A stretch of DNA of 64,000 nt from an uncultured Acetobacteraceae bacterium (GTDB taxonomy: Bacteria > Pseudomonadota > Alphaproteobacteria > Acetobacterales > Acetobacteraceae): assembly GCA_903918315.1 (NCBI GenBank), contig CAIXEA010000152.1, forward strand, positions 18,797-82,796, read 5' to 3'. Of the stretch, positions 26,287 through 36,000 are shown in pieces. Every line of letters begins with the position of its first letter. Within the stretch, counting starts at the first letter, position 1. The translations under genes were made by a program, and so were the position numbers. The notes under the pieces were generated by a model. The model saw only the letters and a list, made by a program, of their open reading frames with translations, made no database searches and was not told where the DNA came from.

Positions 26287-27338
26287 CCTTCATTCCGAAG
26301 CCCAAACTCCATCATCCCGACCTGCAGAAGAACGCGCTGGGCTATACCCGCCGCGACTACGAAGGTCCGGTGTCCACGCTCTGCGCCGGCTGCGGCCATG
26401 ACAGCATCAGCGCCGCCATCGTGAAGGCGTGCTTTGAGCTGGATATCGAGCCGCATCGCGTCGCCAAGATGTCGGGTATCGGCTGCTCGTCGAAAACGCC
26501 GACATACTTCCTGGGCGCCTCGCACGGGTTCAACTCGGTGCATGGGCGTATGCCCTCGGTCGCGACGGGTGCGAACCTGGCGAATAAGGACCTGATCTAT
26601 CTCGGCGTGTCCGGTGACGGCGACAGCGCCTCCATCGGTCTCGGCCAGTTCGCCCATGCCATGCGGCGCGGCGTGAACATGGTCTATATCGTCGAAAACA
26701 ACGGCGTGTACGGCCTGACCAAGGGCCAGTTCTCGGCCACCTCCGACAAGGGCGCCAAGTCCAAGCGCGGCGTGATCAACAGCGATGAGGCGATCGACCT
26801 CGTTGGTCTGGCCCTGCAGCTGGGTGCGACCTTCGTGGCGCGCAGCTTCTCCGGCGACAAGGCCCAGCTGGTGCCGTTGATCGAGGCGGCTTTGCAGCAC
26901 AAGGGCATCGCATTCATCGACTGCATCTCCCCCTGCGTGGCGTTCAACAACCACGAAGGCTCGACCAAGAGCTTCGACTATGTCCGCGAACACAATGAGG
27001 CGCTGAACAGCCTCGATGTGATCTCGGGCCGTGACGAGATCACCGTCGATTACGAGCCGGGCACCATGGAAATGGTCACCCAGCACGATGGCTCGGTGCT
27101 GGCGCTGCGCAAGCTGCACACCAGCTACGACGTCAACGACCGCGTTGCCGCCCTGAGCTATATGCAGGAACGCGCCGCGGCGGGTGAGATCGTGACGGGA
27201 CTGCTCTATGTCGATCCGAACCCGCGCGATCTGCATGCGCATATGGATACGGTGGAAACGCCCCTGAACGCGTTGGGCGACGACGTTCTGGTTCCGGGCG
27301 CCCGCGCGCTGGAACGGATCAACGCCGGGCTGCGGTAA
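26283..27338 (+). CDS. korB: 2-oxoacid:ferredoxin oxidoreductase, beta subunit (TPP-binding)
   Basis: 351 aa; the start overlaps the korA stop by four bases. STLCAGCGHDSISAAIVKA is the Cys motif of beta subunits, MSGIGCSSKTPTYF follows, and the thiamine-diphosphate/Mg site is GVSGDGDSASIGLGQ with NNGVYGLTKGQFSAT. The Fe-S cysteines and TPP residues appear intact, so the enzyme should be active. It completes the alpha2beta2 core, with the FAD/Fe-S protein as electron partner. Confidence 0.93.
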   Translation: MTFIPKPKLHHPDLQKNALGYTRRDYEGPVSTLCAGCGHDSISAAIVKACFELDIEPHRVAKMSGIGCSSKTPTYFLGASHGFNSVHGRMPSVATGANLANKDLIYLGVSGDGDSASIGLGQFAHAMRRGVNMVYIVENNGVYGLTKGQFSATSDKGAKSKRGVINSDEAIDLVGLALQLGATFVARSFSGDKAQLVPLIEAALQHKGIAFIDCISPCVAFNNHEGSTKSFDYVREHNEALNSLDVISGRDEITVDYEPGTMEMVTQHDGSVLALRKLHTSYDVNDRVAALSYMQERAAAGEIVTGLLYVDPNPRDLHAHMDTVETPLNALGDDVLVPGARALERINAGLR

Positions 27339-27344
27339 CCCCCG

Positions 27345-28034
27345 ATGGAGGGGATCAAGGTCTGCATGTTCGACCAGTACGGTACGCTGGTCGACATGCA
27401 GGGCGGCCTGATCGAGGTTGCCCGCCCGTACCTGGCCTCCAAAGGCTGGGCGGGCAGCGCCAATTCCTTCGTCACCTGGTGGCGGCGGACGCATTACGAA
27501 AACTCGATGATCGACGCGCTGCTGGGCAAGCAGCACATCCCGTATCGCTCGATCGGGCATTTGTCGGTGACCCAGGTGCTGCGCCGCGCCGGGATCGAGC
27601 ATACGCGGGCGGAAGTGGAAGCGCTGGTCGAAAGCATCGTCCGCCTGAAGCCCTTCCCGGAAATCCCGGCGGCGCTGGACAAGCTGCGGTCGAAATACCA
27701 GATCGCGGTGCTGTCGAACGGCGATCCGGACATGCTGGAAGATGCCAAGGCCTATCACGGCCTAGCGTATGACTTCACGATCTCGGTCGCGGAGGCAAAT
27801 GCCTTCAAGCCGCATGTCGCGACCTATACCAAAGCGGCCGAAATCCTGGGGCTGCGGATGGACGAGATCCTGTTCGTGGCCAACCACGAATTCGACTGTG
27901 TTGGCGCCAAGGCCGCCGGCATGCGCGCCGCCTTCATCGATCGCCGGCAGCGCCCCTTCGCGGAATGGCCCTATCAGCCGGATGTCATCGTGCCCAATAT
28001 GACGGCGCTGGCGGATATGCTAATCGGCGGTTAA
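27345..28034 (+). CDS. HAD-superfamily haloacid dehalogenase type II-like hydrolase
   Basis: 229 aa, starting six bases after korB. The HAD nucleophile motif is MFDQYGTLVDM (Asp in FDQYGT), motif II is VLSNGDPDMLED, the conserved Lys is in NAFKPHVATY and the C-terminal acidic motif is HEFDCVGAKAAGMRAAFIDR. This is the pattern of L-2-haloacid dehalogenases, which hydrolyse 2-haloacids to 2-hydroxyacids. The next gene is a 2-hydroxyacid dehydrogenase, so the pair could act in sequence. True dehalogenase activity cannot be confirmed from the sequence alone. Confidence 0.85.
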   Translation: MEGIKVCMFDQYGTLVDMQGGLIEVARPYLASKGWAGSANSFVTWWRRTHYENSMIDALLGKQHIPYRSIGHLSVTQVLRRAGIEHTRAEVEALVESIVRLKPFPEIPAALDKLRSKYQIAVLSNGDPDMLEDAKAYHGLAYDFTISVAEANAFKPHVATYTKAAEILGLRMDEILFVANHEFDCVGAKAAGMRAAFIDRRQRPFAEWPYQPDVIVPNMTALADMLIGG

Positions 28035-28058
28035 CCCCAGTTCAGGGAAGCCACGCCC

Positions 28059-29072
28059 ATGACCGTCACCGTCCTGTATTCTGAAAAAATGTATGCCGAC
28101 GATAGCGTGGAAACCCGCATCTTCGGTCCGCTCGTCCGCGTGATCTTCCCTGCCGAACCGACCACCAGCCTCGCTGATATCCCCGATGAGATCTGCGCGG
28201 AAGCGCAGGGGCTGATGATCCTGCGGTTCAAGGTGACGGCCAAGGATCTGGAGCGGTTTCCGCGCCTGCAGGCCATCTGCCGGATGGGCGTGGGCTATGA
28301 CGCGCTCGACCGCGTGGCGGCCGCCGAACGCCAGATCAAGATCCTGAACGTGCCGGATTACGGGACGACCGAGGTCGCGGACCATGCCATCGCTTTGGCC
28401 CTCTCGCTCCGCCGCGGGCTGCTGCTGCATCACGATCGCCAGCGCGAGACCCCACCGGCGGCCTGGCGCTATATCGATGATCCACTGGTGCGCCGCGCCA
28501 ATGTGCAGACCTTTGGAATCATCGGTGTCGGCCGTATCGGCTCCGCGGTCGCGACCCGGGCCAAGGCGTTCGGCTTCAAGGTCGTGTTCTTCGACCCCAA
28601 CGTGCCGGCGGGTTATGAGCAGACGTTGGGGGTCGAGCGGGTTGGATCGCTCGAAGACCTGCTGAAGCAATCCGACGTGCTGTCGGTGCATTGCCCGCTG
28701 ACCCGGGACACCCGCAACATGCTGAGCACCGCGCAACTGTCACTGCTGCCCAAAGGCGCCATCCTGGTCAACGACGCGCGCGGCCCGATCGTCGATATCG
28801 ACGCCGCGGGCGCGCTGCTCAAAAGCGGGCACCTGGCCGGCGTCGGCCTGGACGTCGTGCCGGTGGAACCCCCGGTCGAGCCGGTGCCGGAGCTGATCCG
28901 CGCCTACCGCGCCAAAGAGGACTGGACCATCGGCCGCCTGATCATCACCCCGCACGCGGCGTTCTACAGCCCGCAGGCCTGGGAGGATATTCGCACCAAG
29001 TCGGCCGAGACGATGAACGCCGCGCTTCTGGGCCCGGTCGCGCAGAATGTGATCTCACCGGACATGTACTGA
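28059..29072 (+). CDS. C-terminal-binding-protein-like D-2-hydroxyacid dehydrogenase
   Basis: 337 aa. The NAD-binding motif is FGIIGVGRIGSAVATRAKAFG; the catalytic-domain signatures are MGVGYDALDRVAA, NVPDYGTTEVADHAIAL, LVNDARGPIVDIDAAG and the terminal ITPHAAFYSPQAW with the active-site His. The DYGTTEVADHA segment is typical of the bacterial CtBP-like subgroup. It interconverts 2-keto and 2-hydroxy acids with NAD(H). It lies 24 bases after the HAD gene on the same strand and probably belongs to the kor operon. Confidence 0.87.
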   Translation: MTVTVLYSEKMYADDSVETRIFGPLVRVIFPAEPTTSLADIPDEICAEAQGLMILRFKVTAKDLERFPRLQAICRMGVGYDALDRVAAAERQIKILNVPDYGTTEVADHAIALALSLRRGLLLHHDRQRETPPAAWRYIDDPLVRRANVQTFGIIGVGRIGSAVATRAKAFGFKVVFFDPNVPAGYEQTLGVERVGSLEDLLKQSDVLSVHCPLTRDTRNMLSTAQLSLLPKGAILVNDARGPIVDIDAAGALLKSGHLAGVGLDVVPVEPPVEPVPELIRAYRAKEDWTIGRLIITPHAAFYSPQAWEDIRTKSAETMNAALLGPVAQNVISPDMY

Positions 29073-29100
29073 AGACGAGGGGGGAGGAGACCGCCTCCCC

Positions 29101-29898
29101 TCAGCCATTCCATTTCACCGGGCCGCGGAAGGGCCGCATGTCCGGATAGCCGCTGACCGCCCAGGCGCCATCGACCAAAAGGCTGGCGCCGGAGATATAG
29201 CTCGCGTCATCGCTCGCCAGATAAAGCGCCGGGGCGGCGATTTCCTCCGGTTGCGCCGGGCGTCCCATGGGAATTCGGGCGGTAAAGGCCGCCAAGGCGT
29301 CGGGGTTGTCGAAATGGCGGCGGGTCAGCGGGGTCTGGACCAGGCCCGGCAGAATGGCATTCACCCGGATGCCATATTCGGCGAATTCCAGCGCGCCGTT
29401 TTTGCTCAGCGCCTCAACGCCCGCCTTGGCCGACACATAGGCGGATCCGGCATGCATCGGCACATGCGCGTTCAACGACGCGATGTTGACGATGGTGCCA
29501 CCGGTTTTCTGCCGCATCATCTGCCGCGCCTGATGCTTCATGCCCAGAAACACGCCTTTCAGGCAGAGGTCGACGGTGAAATCCCACTCCGCTTCGGACA
29601 GATCGACGATGTAGCCGGGGCGGGAGGCGCCGGCGACGTTGAAGGCCGTGTCGAGCGCACCGAAGCGATCGACCGCGGTGGCGATGGCGGCCTCGACATG
29701 CGCCTCCCGCGTGACATCGGCATCGACGCCGATGAAGCGCGGGCCGAGTTCGGTTTCGACGTCGCGCAGCGCGTCCTGGTTCACATCGGCCGCGATCACG
29801 GTCGCGCCCTCGGCATGCAGGCGGCGGGCGATGGCCAGGCCGATGCCCGATGCCCCGCCCATCACCACCGCGATCTTCTGTTTGAATCGCCCTGGCAT
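29101..29898 (-). CDS. SDR family NAD(P)-dependent oxidoreductase
   Basis: 265 aa from ATG 29898 with CAGGAGGACGCG upstream; the longer track start is not needed. The cofactor motif is VVMGGASGIGLAIARRL with Asp in IAADVN, which favours NAD(H). The catalytic set is present: NVAGASRPG, IVNIASLNAH (Ser), SAYVSAKAGVEAL (Tyr-x-x-x-Lys). Classical short-chain dehydrogenases of this length act on hydroxy/keto groups. The gene is convergent with the CtBP-like dehydrogenase and divergent from the helicase gene. Confidence 0.88.
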   Translation of the reverse strand: MPGRFKQKIAVVMGGASGIGLAIARRLHAEGATVIAADVNQDALRDVETELGPRFIGVDADVTREAHVEAAIATAVDRFGALDTAFNVAGASRPGYIVDLSEAEWDFTVDLCLKGVFLGMKHQARQMMRQKTGGTIVNIASLNAHVPMHAGSAYVSAKAGVEALSKNGALEFAEYGIRVNAILPGLVQTPLTRRHFDNPDALAAFTARIPMGRPAQPEEIAAPALYLASDDASYISGASLLVDGAWAVSGYPDMRPFRGPVKWNG

Positions 29899-29984
29899 CG
29901 CGTCCTCCTGTTTTTCGGTCTGCGTTAACTGATCCTTAACCTCAGCATGATCTCCTGGCGTCACGCACGCAAAGGTAGGATCGC

Positions 29985-32900
29985 ATGCTCGTTACGACTG
30001 GCACACGGGTTTCTGTCCGCGGCCTGCTGTGGGATGTCGTCGAACGCCAGCCGTTGGGCGCCCAGGACCGCTTGCGGTTGCGTTGCGCCTCGGACGACCT
30101 GTCGGGGCTGGAGTGGGATTTTCTGCATCCGCGCGAAGCCGTGCAGCCGGTGCGGGCGGCCCTTGACCCGGAACAACCGGCGCCGCTGGCATCCTGGCGG
30201 CTTTTCCATGAGGCTTGCCTGCTGGAGCAGGTTCCCGGCGCGCGGGCGATCATGCTCGCCCAGCCGGGCCGTCTGACGATCGAACCCTATCAGCTCGTTC
30301 CGCTGATGCGGGCGCTGGAACTGCCCCGCCCCCGCCTGTTGCTGGCCGATGGCGTGGGGCTGGGCAAAACGATCGAGGCCGGGCTGATCGCCGCGGAATG
30401 GATCGCCCGGCGGCGCGCCCACCGCATCCTGATCGTCGCCCCGGCCGGCCCCTTGCTGCGGCAATGGGCGCAGGAGATGCGCTACCGATTCGGCCTGGAT
30501 TTCACCGTGCTGGCCGATGCGGCCGCCTTGCGCGACGAACGCCGGGCAATGGCGCTTGGCGGCAACCCGTTCGGCAACCGGGCCTTCATCCTGACCGCGA
30601 TCGACTTCGCCAAGCAAGAGACGGTGCTGGAAGAGCTGGAGCGGGTGTCGTGGGACCTCGTGATCATCGATGAGGCGCATCATTGCGTGGCCTCGACCGC
30701 GACGACCAATCGGGAGGCCACGCTGCGGCGCCGGCTGGCCGAAGTGCTGGCGCGTCAGACGGACGGCCTGCTGCTGCTGACCGCCACGCCGCATGACGGC
30801 TACGATCCGCATTTCGCCTCATTGATCGCCTTGCTGGACCCGGGTCTGGTCGATGGCGCCGGCGGCCTCGATGGCCTGGCCTACCGCAGGCACGTGATCA
30901 GGCGGTTGAAATCCCACATCGCCGACACCGCGACTCACCGGCCGCTGTTCCATGACCGGGTTATCATTCCTGTCCCAATCCGATCAGACGATGCCGCGGT
31001 GGGGCGCTTTCATCGGGCTCTGGCGGCGTTGGTGGAACCCCGGATCAGCAAGGGTGCGGGCACCAGGACATTCGCGGATGCGCTGGCTTTCGTGAGCCTG
31101 CTGAAGCGATCGGTCTCGACCATCGCCGCCTGCGTGCAGACCTTGCGCGTGGTCGCGGATCGCTATGCGGGGCTGGCGGACCAGGCCGAGACCGCGGCCA
31201 TCCGCCGCGATCGCCAGCGGACGCTGCGGGCCTACCGGCGGCAGGCGCTGCGCTTTGGCGTGCTGGACTCCCAGGCTGAAACCGACATGGACCGATTAGA
31301 GGCGGAGGACATCGCGGCGGACCTGCACGCCACCGGCGCGGTCGTCGATACATTACGACACCTGATCGAACTCGGCGAGGCCGCCCGGTCGGCCGACCCA
31401 AAACTGGCGGCGCTGGTGACCGAACTGCGCCTGATCCGCGCCACCGAACCGAATGCCAACGTACTGATCTACACGGAATATGCCGACAGCCAGGCCGAAG
31501 CGGTGCGGGTGCTGCGCGCCACGAGCGGGATCCATGGGGCCATTCTGACCATTGGCGGCCAGGACAGCGAGGAAGCCCGTACGCTGGCCGCGGAACGCTG
31601 CGCCACCGAAGACGGCCTGATCCTGGTCAGCACCGACTCGCTGGCCGAAGGGCTCAATCTCCAGCAGCGCTGCCATCATCTGATCCATCTCGATCTGCCG
31701 TACAATCCGAACCGCCTTGAACAGCGCAATGGCCGCATCGACCGCTACGGCCAGGCTTTGCCCCCGGAAATCCGCTATCTTTGCCTGGCGGGCACGTTCG
31801 AGGAGCGGCTGCTCCTGCGGTTGATCGCCAAATATGAAAAGGCCCGCGCCCATCTGACCTTCATGCCGGACACGCTGGGCCTGACGGCGCCCGAGGATCA
31901 GCTGGGCCGCGGATTGCTGATGGGGCTGGCGGAAGAGCAGATCAGCCTGTTCCCGGACAAACCCGCCCCGCTGCGCACCCTGGATCTGGCCGCCGGCGCG
32001 GATCAGACCGAGGCCTATCGCGACCTTCTGCACGAGATCGACCGCGCCTATGAGGGGTTCGACCGCCTGGCGGCCCGCCATGGCTGGTTTGCCGGGCAAG
32101 GGTTGAACGCCGGCGCCGCGCAGATGGCGATGGCGACAAAGGCCGGGCAGACCGCCGCGCGCGACGCGGCCCGCGTGGATCTGCCCGATTTCCTGTCCCG
32201 CGCGACCAACGGGCCGCTAGAACCTGCCCGGTGCACAAAGGTGCACCGCACAGGCTCTAATCGATTGTTTAATCCCGTGATTCACGGCTCCGGTGATTCC
32301 ACCTCCGCCGATCACGCTCTAACCGACGGGGCACTGGCCGGTCGCGTGCATCCGGCCGTGCGCCAGACCATCAGCATGATCCGCCGGGTCGGCGACAACC
32401 GGGTCAGTGTCACCCGGGGGGATCAACTGGCCCTGCTGCTCACCTACTCCATCGACATCAGCGGCCCCCGGCACCTGGCGTTGCGGCGGGTGATCGCGGT
32501 GCTGCTGACGGAGCATGGCGCAGCGGTCACGCTCGACACACCGGATCAGTGGCTGCCATTCGGGGACCCGGATCGGACGCTGCACCGGCCCGATGCCTGG
32601 CGCCTGTTTTCGACCTGGGCGCCGGCACGGATGCACGAGGCCGAGGCGGCCGCGGCGGCGGCGATGGGCGTCATTGATGCGGCGTTCATCGCCGAACAGC
32701 AGGCGACGCAACAGGCTGAGCGCACCCGTCTCGACGAATGGCTGGAGCGGCGAGCCGATCGGCTGTGCGGTCCGCGCCGGATCATTGTGCCCGATTTGTT
32801 TGGTGATACGCCTTCGGGCCCCGCCTGGCCCCATGCCAGCACCGCCGCCGCCCGGCTCGCGGGGTTCGCGGGCGACGCCTCGGTCACGGGGGAGGCGCGG

Positions 32901-33017
32901 CTGGAAGCAGAGGCGCTCGTGTCGCTGTATCGCCAGCGGTGCCAGGACATCGACCCGCCCTACCAGTCCAGCGTGTACCCGCTCGGGCTGCTGATGCTGG
33001 TGCCGGCATGCGCCTAG
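29985..33017 (+). CDS. SNF2-family DNA helicase of a helicase-methylase defence pair (DrmD-like)
   Basis: 1010 aa. SNF2 motifs occur in order: LLADGVGLGKTIEAGL (motif I, GKT near residue 128), VIIDEAHHC (DEAH at 229-232), LLTATPHDG (motif III), STDSLAEGLNLQQ (motif V) and QRNGRIDRYGQ (motif VI, from about 581). The order and size match the SNF2-like helicase DrmD that precedes the adenine methylase in class 1 DISARM, but drmA, drmB and drmC are absent here. Residues about 745-779 (LEPARCTKVHRTGSNRLFN...) are encoded by an inserted 102-bp palindromic element, leaving the frame open. It overlaps the methylase gene by 10 bases, so the pair is co-translated. Confidence 0.87.
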   Translation: MLVTTGTRVSVRGLLWDVVERQPLGAQDRLRLRCASDDLSGLEWDFLHPREAVQPVRAALDPEQPAPLASWRLFHEACLLEQVPGARAIMLAQPGRLTIEPYQLVPLMRALELPRPRLLLADGVGLGKTIEAGLIAAEWIARRRAHRILIVAPAGPLLRQWAQEMRYRFGLDFTVLADAAALRDERRAMALGGNPFGNRAFILTAIDFAKQETVLEELERVSWDLVIIDEAHHCVASTATTNREATLRRRLAEVLARQTDGLLLLTATPHDGYDPHFASLIALLDPGLVDGAGGLDGLAYRRHVIRRLKSHIADTATHRPLFHDRVIIPVPIRSDDAAVGRFHRALAALVEPRISKGAGTRTFADALAFVSLLKRSVSTIAACVQTLRVVADRYAGLADQAETAAIRRDRQRTLRAYRRQALRFGVLDSQAETDMDRLEAEDIAADLHATGAVVDTLRHLIELGEAARSADPKLAALVTELRLIRATEPNANVLIYTEYADSQAEAVRVLRATSGIHGAILTIGGQDSEEARTLAAERCATEDGLILVSTDSLAEGLNLQQRCHHLIHLDLPYNPNRLEQRNGRIDRYGQALPPEIRYLCLAGTFEERLLLRLIAKYEKARAHLTFMPDTLGLTAPEDQLGRGLLMGLAEEQISLFPDKPAPLRTLDLAAGADQTEAYRDLLHEIDRAYEGFDRLAARHGWFAGQGLNAGAAQMAMATKAGQTAARDAARVDLPDFLSRATNGPLEPARCTKVHRTGSNRLFNPVIHGSGDSTSADHALTDGALAGRVHPAVRQTISMIRRVGDNRVSVTRGDQLALLLTYSIDISGPRHLALRRVIAVLLTEHGAAVTLDTPDQWLPFGDPDRTLHRPDAWRLFSTWAPARMHEAEAAAAAAMGVIDAAFIAEQQATQQAERTRLDEWLERRADRLCGPRRIIVPDLFGDTPSGPAWPHASTAAARLAGFAGDASVTGEARLEAEALVSLYRQRCQDIDPPYQSSVYPLGLLMLVPACA
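32217..32322 (-). mobile_element. In-frame palindromic insertion element (copy 1) inside the SNF2 helicase gene
   Basis: This 106-bp stretch is the reverse complement of 62072-62177 with about 7 differences. It begins and ends with TAGAGC/GCTCTA-type termini and a TA at each edge (32218-32219 and 32320-32321). Removing one TA plus the element takes out 102 bp, exactly 34 codons, and restores GPL-TDG in the helicase. One end forms a long hairpin. The layout fits a non-autonomous MITE that duplicates a TA target, as Tc1/mariner/IS630-type elements do. It encodes no protein of its own. Confidence 0.85.
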
Positions 33018-36000
33018 ATACGGGTGATTGCTCGGTCGCCGGCCCCGGTCTGCCGGAGCCGTTCCTGCGCTTCGAACTGGCGCCCACGCTGACGCGGCTG
33101 GGCTTGTTGACGGAGCCCGACCCGGCGGGTTGGCTGGCCCTGCGGGCCGGCGTCCGAAGCCTCGGCCGGATCGCCGGGCCGCAACGGGTGCATCAACATG
33201 TGATTGTCCCACTGGCCCGTCTGCTGGGATACGAACCGCCGAACCGGGGCGCGCCGGTGACGACGCGGGATGGGCCCGAGGATGGCGGATGGCTGCTGAG
33301 CGGGCCGGACAGTACCAGCCTGCGGGTCTGGCCGGTGGGGTCTGACACCGTGCTGGATGCGCCCCGGCGCAGTGGCCGCGCCTACCGGTTCAGCCCGTCC
33401 CGGTCCGCATCCCGGGTTCTGCGGGCCCGGGGCGAATGGGCCGGCGTGATGACCGATGGCCAAACGCTGCGCCTGCTGCTGTGTGAACCTGGGGAGCCCG
33501 ACACCCATCTGAGCATTCCCCTCAGTTGCTTTGCCGATGCCCGGCCACCGGATGCGGCCCGACTGTTCACCGCCCTCTCCGCGCCGCCGGGCGTCGCGGC
33601 CTTGCCGGCGGTGCTGGCGGCGGCGCGACTGCACCAGACCCGGGTCACGAACGAACTGCGCCGCCAGGCGCGCGGGGCGATCGAGGGCTTTCTGCAAGCC
33701 GTGCTGGACCGCAATCCGGCGCACGGCGCGACGGCCGCCGCCATCTGGGCAGAAGGGCTGGTGCTGGTCTACCGCCTGCTGTTCATTCTGAAGTTGGAGA
33801 GCGCGCCCGCGGATGGCGGCGCCTTCAGCTTTGCCGCGACACAACTCTGGCGGGGGGCCTTGTCCCCCAATCAGGCGCTGGGGCCGCTGGTGCGCCGGCA
33901 TTTGGACCTGGGGCATGACACCGGCCGCATGCTGGAGGACGGGCTGCGCACCCTGTTCCAGGTGTTCCGCGACGGCCTGTCCTGCGGCGGTCTGTCGATT
34001 GCTCCCCTGGCCGGCTCCCTGTTTGGCCCGGATGCCGCCCCGACCCTGGATGCGATGCCCTGGGGTGAGCGGGCCGTGGCGCTGCTGTTGGATCAGCTCC
34101 TCTGGACGACGCCCAAGGGCCGCCCACGGGAACGCGTGCATTATGGTGCGCTGGATGTGGAAGATCTGGGCCATGTCTATGAGGCGCTGCTGGAGCTGGA
34201 GCCAGGCATCGCCATCGGACCCATGGTCCGGATCCGGCGGGCGAAATTGGAAATCACCGTGCCCGGGACCATCGGGGAGGAGCCGATCCCCGCCGGCCGG
34301 TTCTTTCTGCGCAGCGGCGATGGCCGCAAAACAACGGGGTCCTATTACACGCCGCGGGCCTTCGTCCGCTTCCTGGTGCACGAAACCCTGGCACCGAAGC
34401 TCGCCGCGGTCAGCCCCGACGACGACCCCGACCCCTGCGCGATCCTGGCGCTGAGCGTGGTCGATCCGGCGATGGGCAGCGGTCATTTCCTGATCGAGGC
34501 CTGCCGCGTGCTGGGCGAAGCCCTGTACGCCAGTTGCCGCCTATGCGACGAAGCGGCCCGAGCGACGCCATCGGAAAGCCGATCGGCTTTGCTCCAGGAG
34601 CGTTTGCGGGCCCTGCACCGGCTTGACCCGGCTTTGCCCGGTTTTCTCCCCAGCCACGCCGCGGAGGGGGTCGCGCGGTCACGAGCCTTGGCGATCTGCC
34701 GGCGGCTGGTCGCGGTCCATTGCCTCTATGGCGTGGATCGCAACCCCTTGGCGGTCGAACTGGCGAAGCTCGCGCTTTGGCTGGAGTGTCACGCCGAGGG
34801 GCTGCCGCTCACCTTCCTCGATCACCGGCTGGTCGCGGGGGATGCCATCACCGGTCCCTTCCTGGCGGATATGACCCGCCTTCCCGTCGGTGGCCACATC
34901 CTCGACCCCCTGCTCGCGCGCGGCGTCGCCGATCGGCTGAGCGCTTCGGTGGATGAGGCGCTGGAGGCGGTGCGGGTGCTGAACGCCGGCATCGGCCGTG
35001 ACCTTGCGGCGCTCGACGCGAAAAGCGCGGCGAAGGCGCGATTGGACGCGGCGCTGGCGGGGATGCGGCGGCTGGCCATCGCGTGGTCGGGCGCGGTGGC
35101 CCTGGGAAGCCGGGATGGTGACGACGAATGGCAGGCGCTGGCCCGAACCGTCGCTGACACCGGTGCCTGGCCCGCCCGCCTTTCCACCCGGCAAAGCCAG
35201 ATGCTGGAGGCCGGGCAATCCGCCCTGCCCTGGGACCTGACGTTTCCCGAGGTCTTTCAACGCGGCGGGTTCAGCGCGGTGCTGAGCAACCCACCCTGGG
35301 ATGTCATTCAGTACCGCACGGAAGACTTCGTGGCCCGCTATGACCTGTCCGTGCTCGACGCCCCCACGAAGCGGGAACGGCGATCGACTGAAGTGCGGGT
35401 TCTGTCCGATCCGGCGGTTCAGGCGGCGTTCGACGCCTATAAGGCGGGCTACGATCGTCAGAAGCGCCTCGCCAACCGCTTGTTCCGCCATCAGTCGGCG
35501 CAGGCCGGGGGCGCCCGAACCGCCAGCAATCCCGACGCGTTTCGCCTGTTCGCTGAACGCAATATCCGCCTGGCCGGTCCGGATGGCGGGCTGGGCGTGC
35601 TCTATCCGTCCGCGTTTCATGGCAACGAGGGCACGACCGGCCTGCGGCGCCTGTATTTCGCGCAGACACGGATCGATGCCTGCCTGTCGTTCGAGAACCG
35701 CCGGAAGTTCTTCGATATCGACAGCCGGTTCAAATTCGCCCTGGTGGTCGCCCACAAGCCCGGCCCGACCCAGTCACTGCGCTGCGGCTTTTATCTGGAA
35801 TCCATGACGGATCTGGAGCATCCGGGCCGGGTGATGGACTACGATGCCGATTTTCTGGCGGCCTCCGGCGGGCCCAATGGTACGCCGCTGGAATTGCGGG
35901 GTTCGGCCGAATTGAGCATCGCCCGGCGGCTGTTCGACGGCCATCCCACGCTATCGGCGTGGTGCGCCCGGCACGGGATCCAACTCGGCCGCGACCTGCA

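Noticed and set aside
33014-35755. Minus-strand ORFs of 490 and 358 aa within the methylase gene
   Set aside because: Shadows of the methylase; no start site support or domain.
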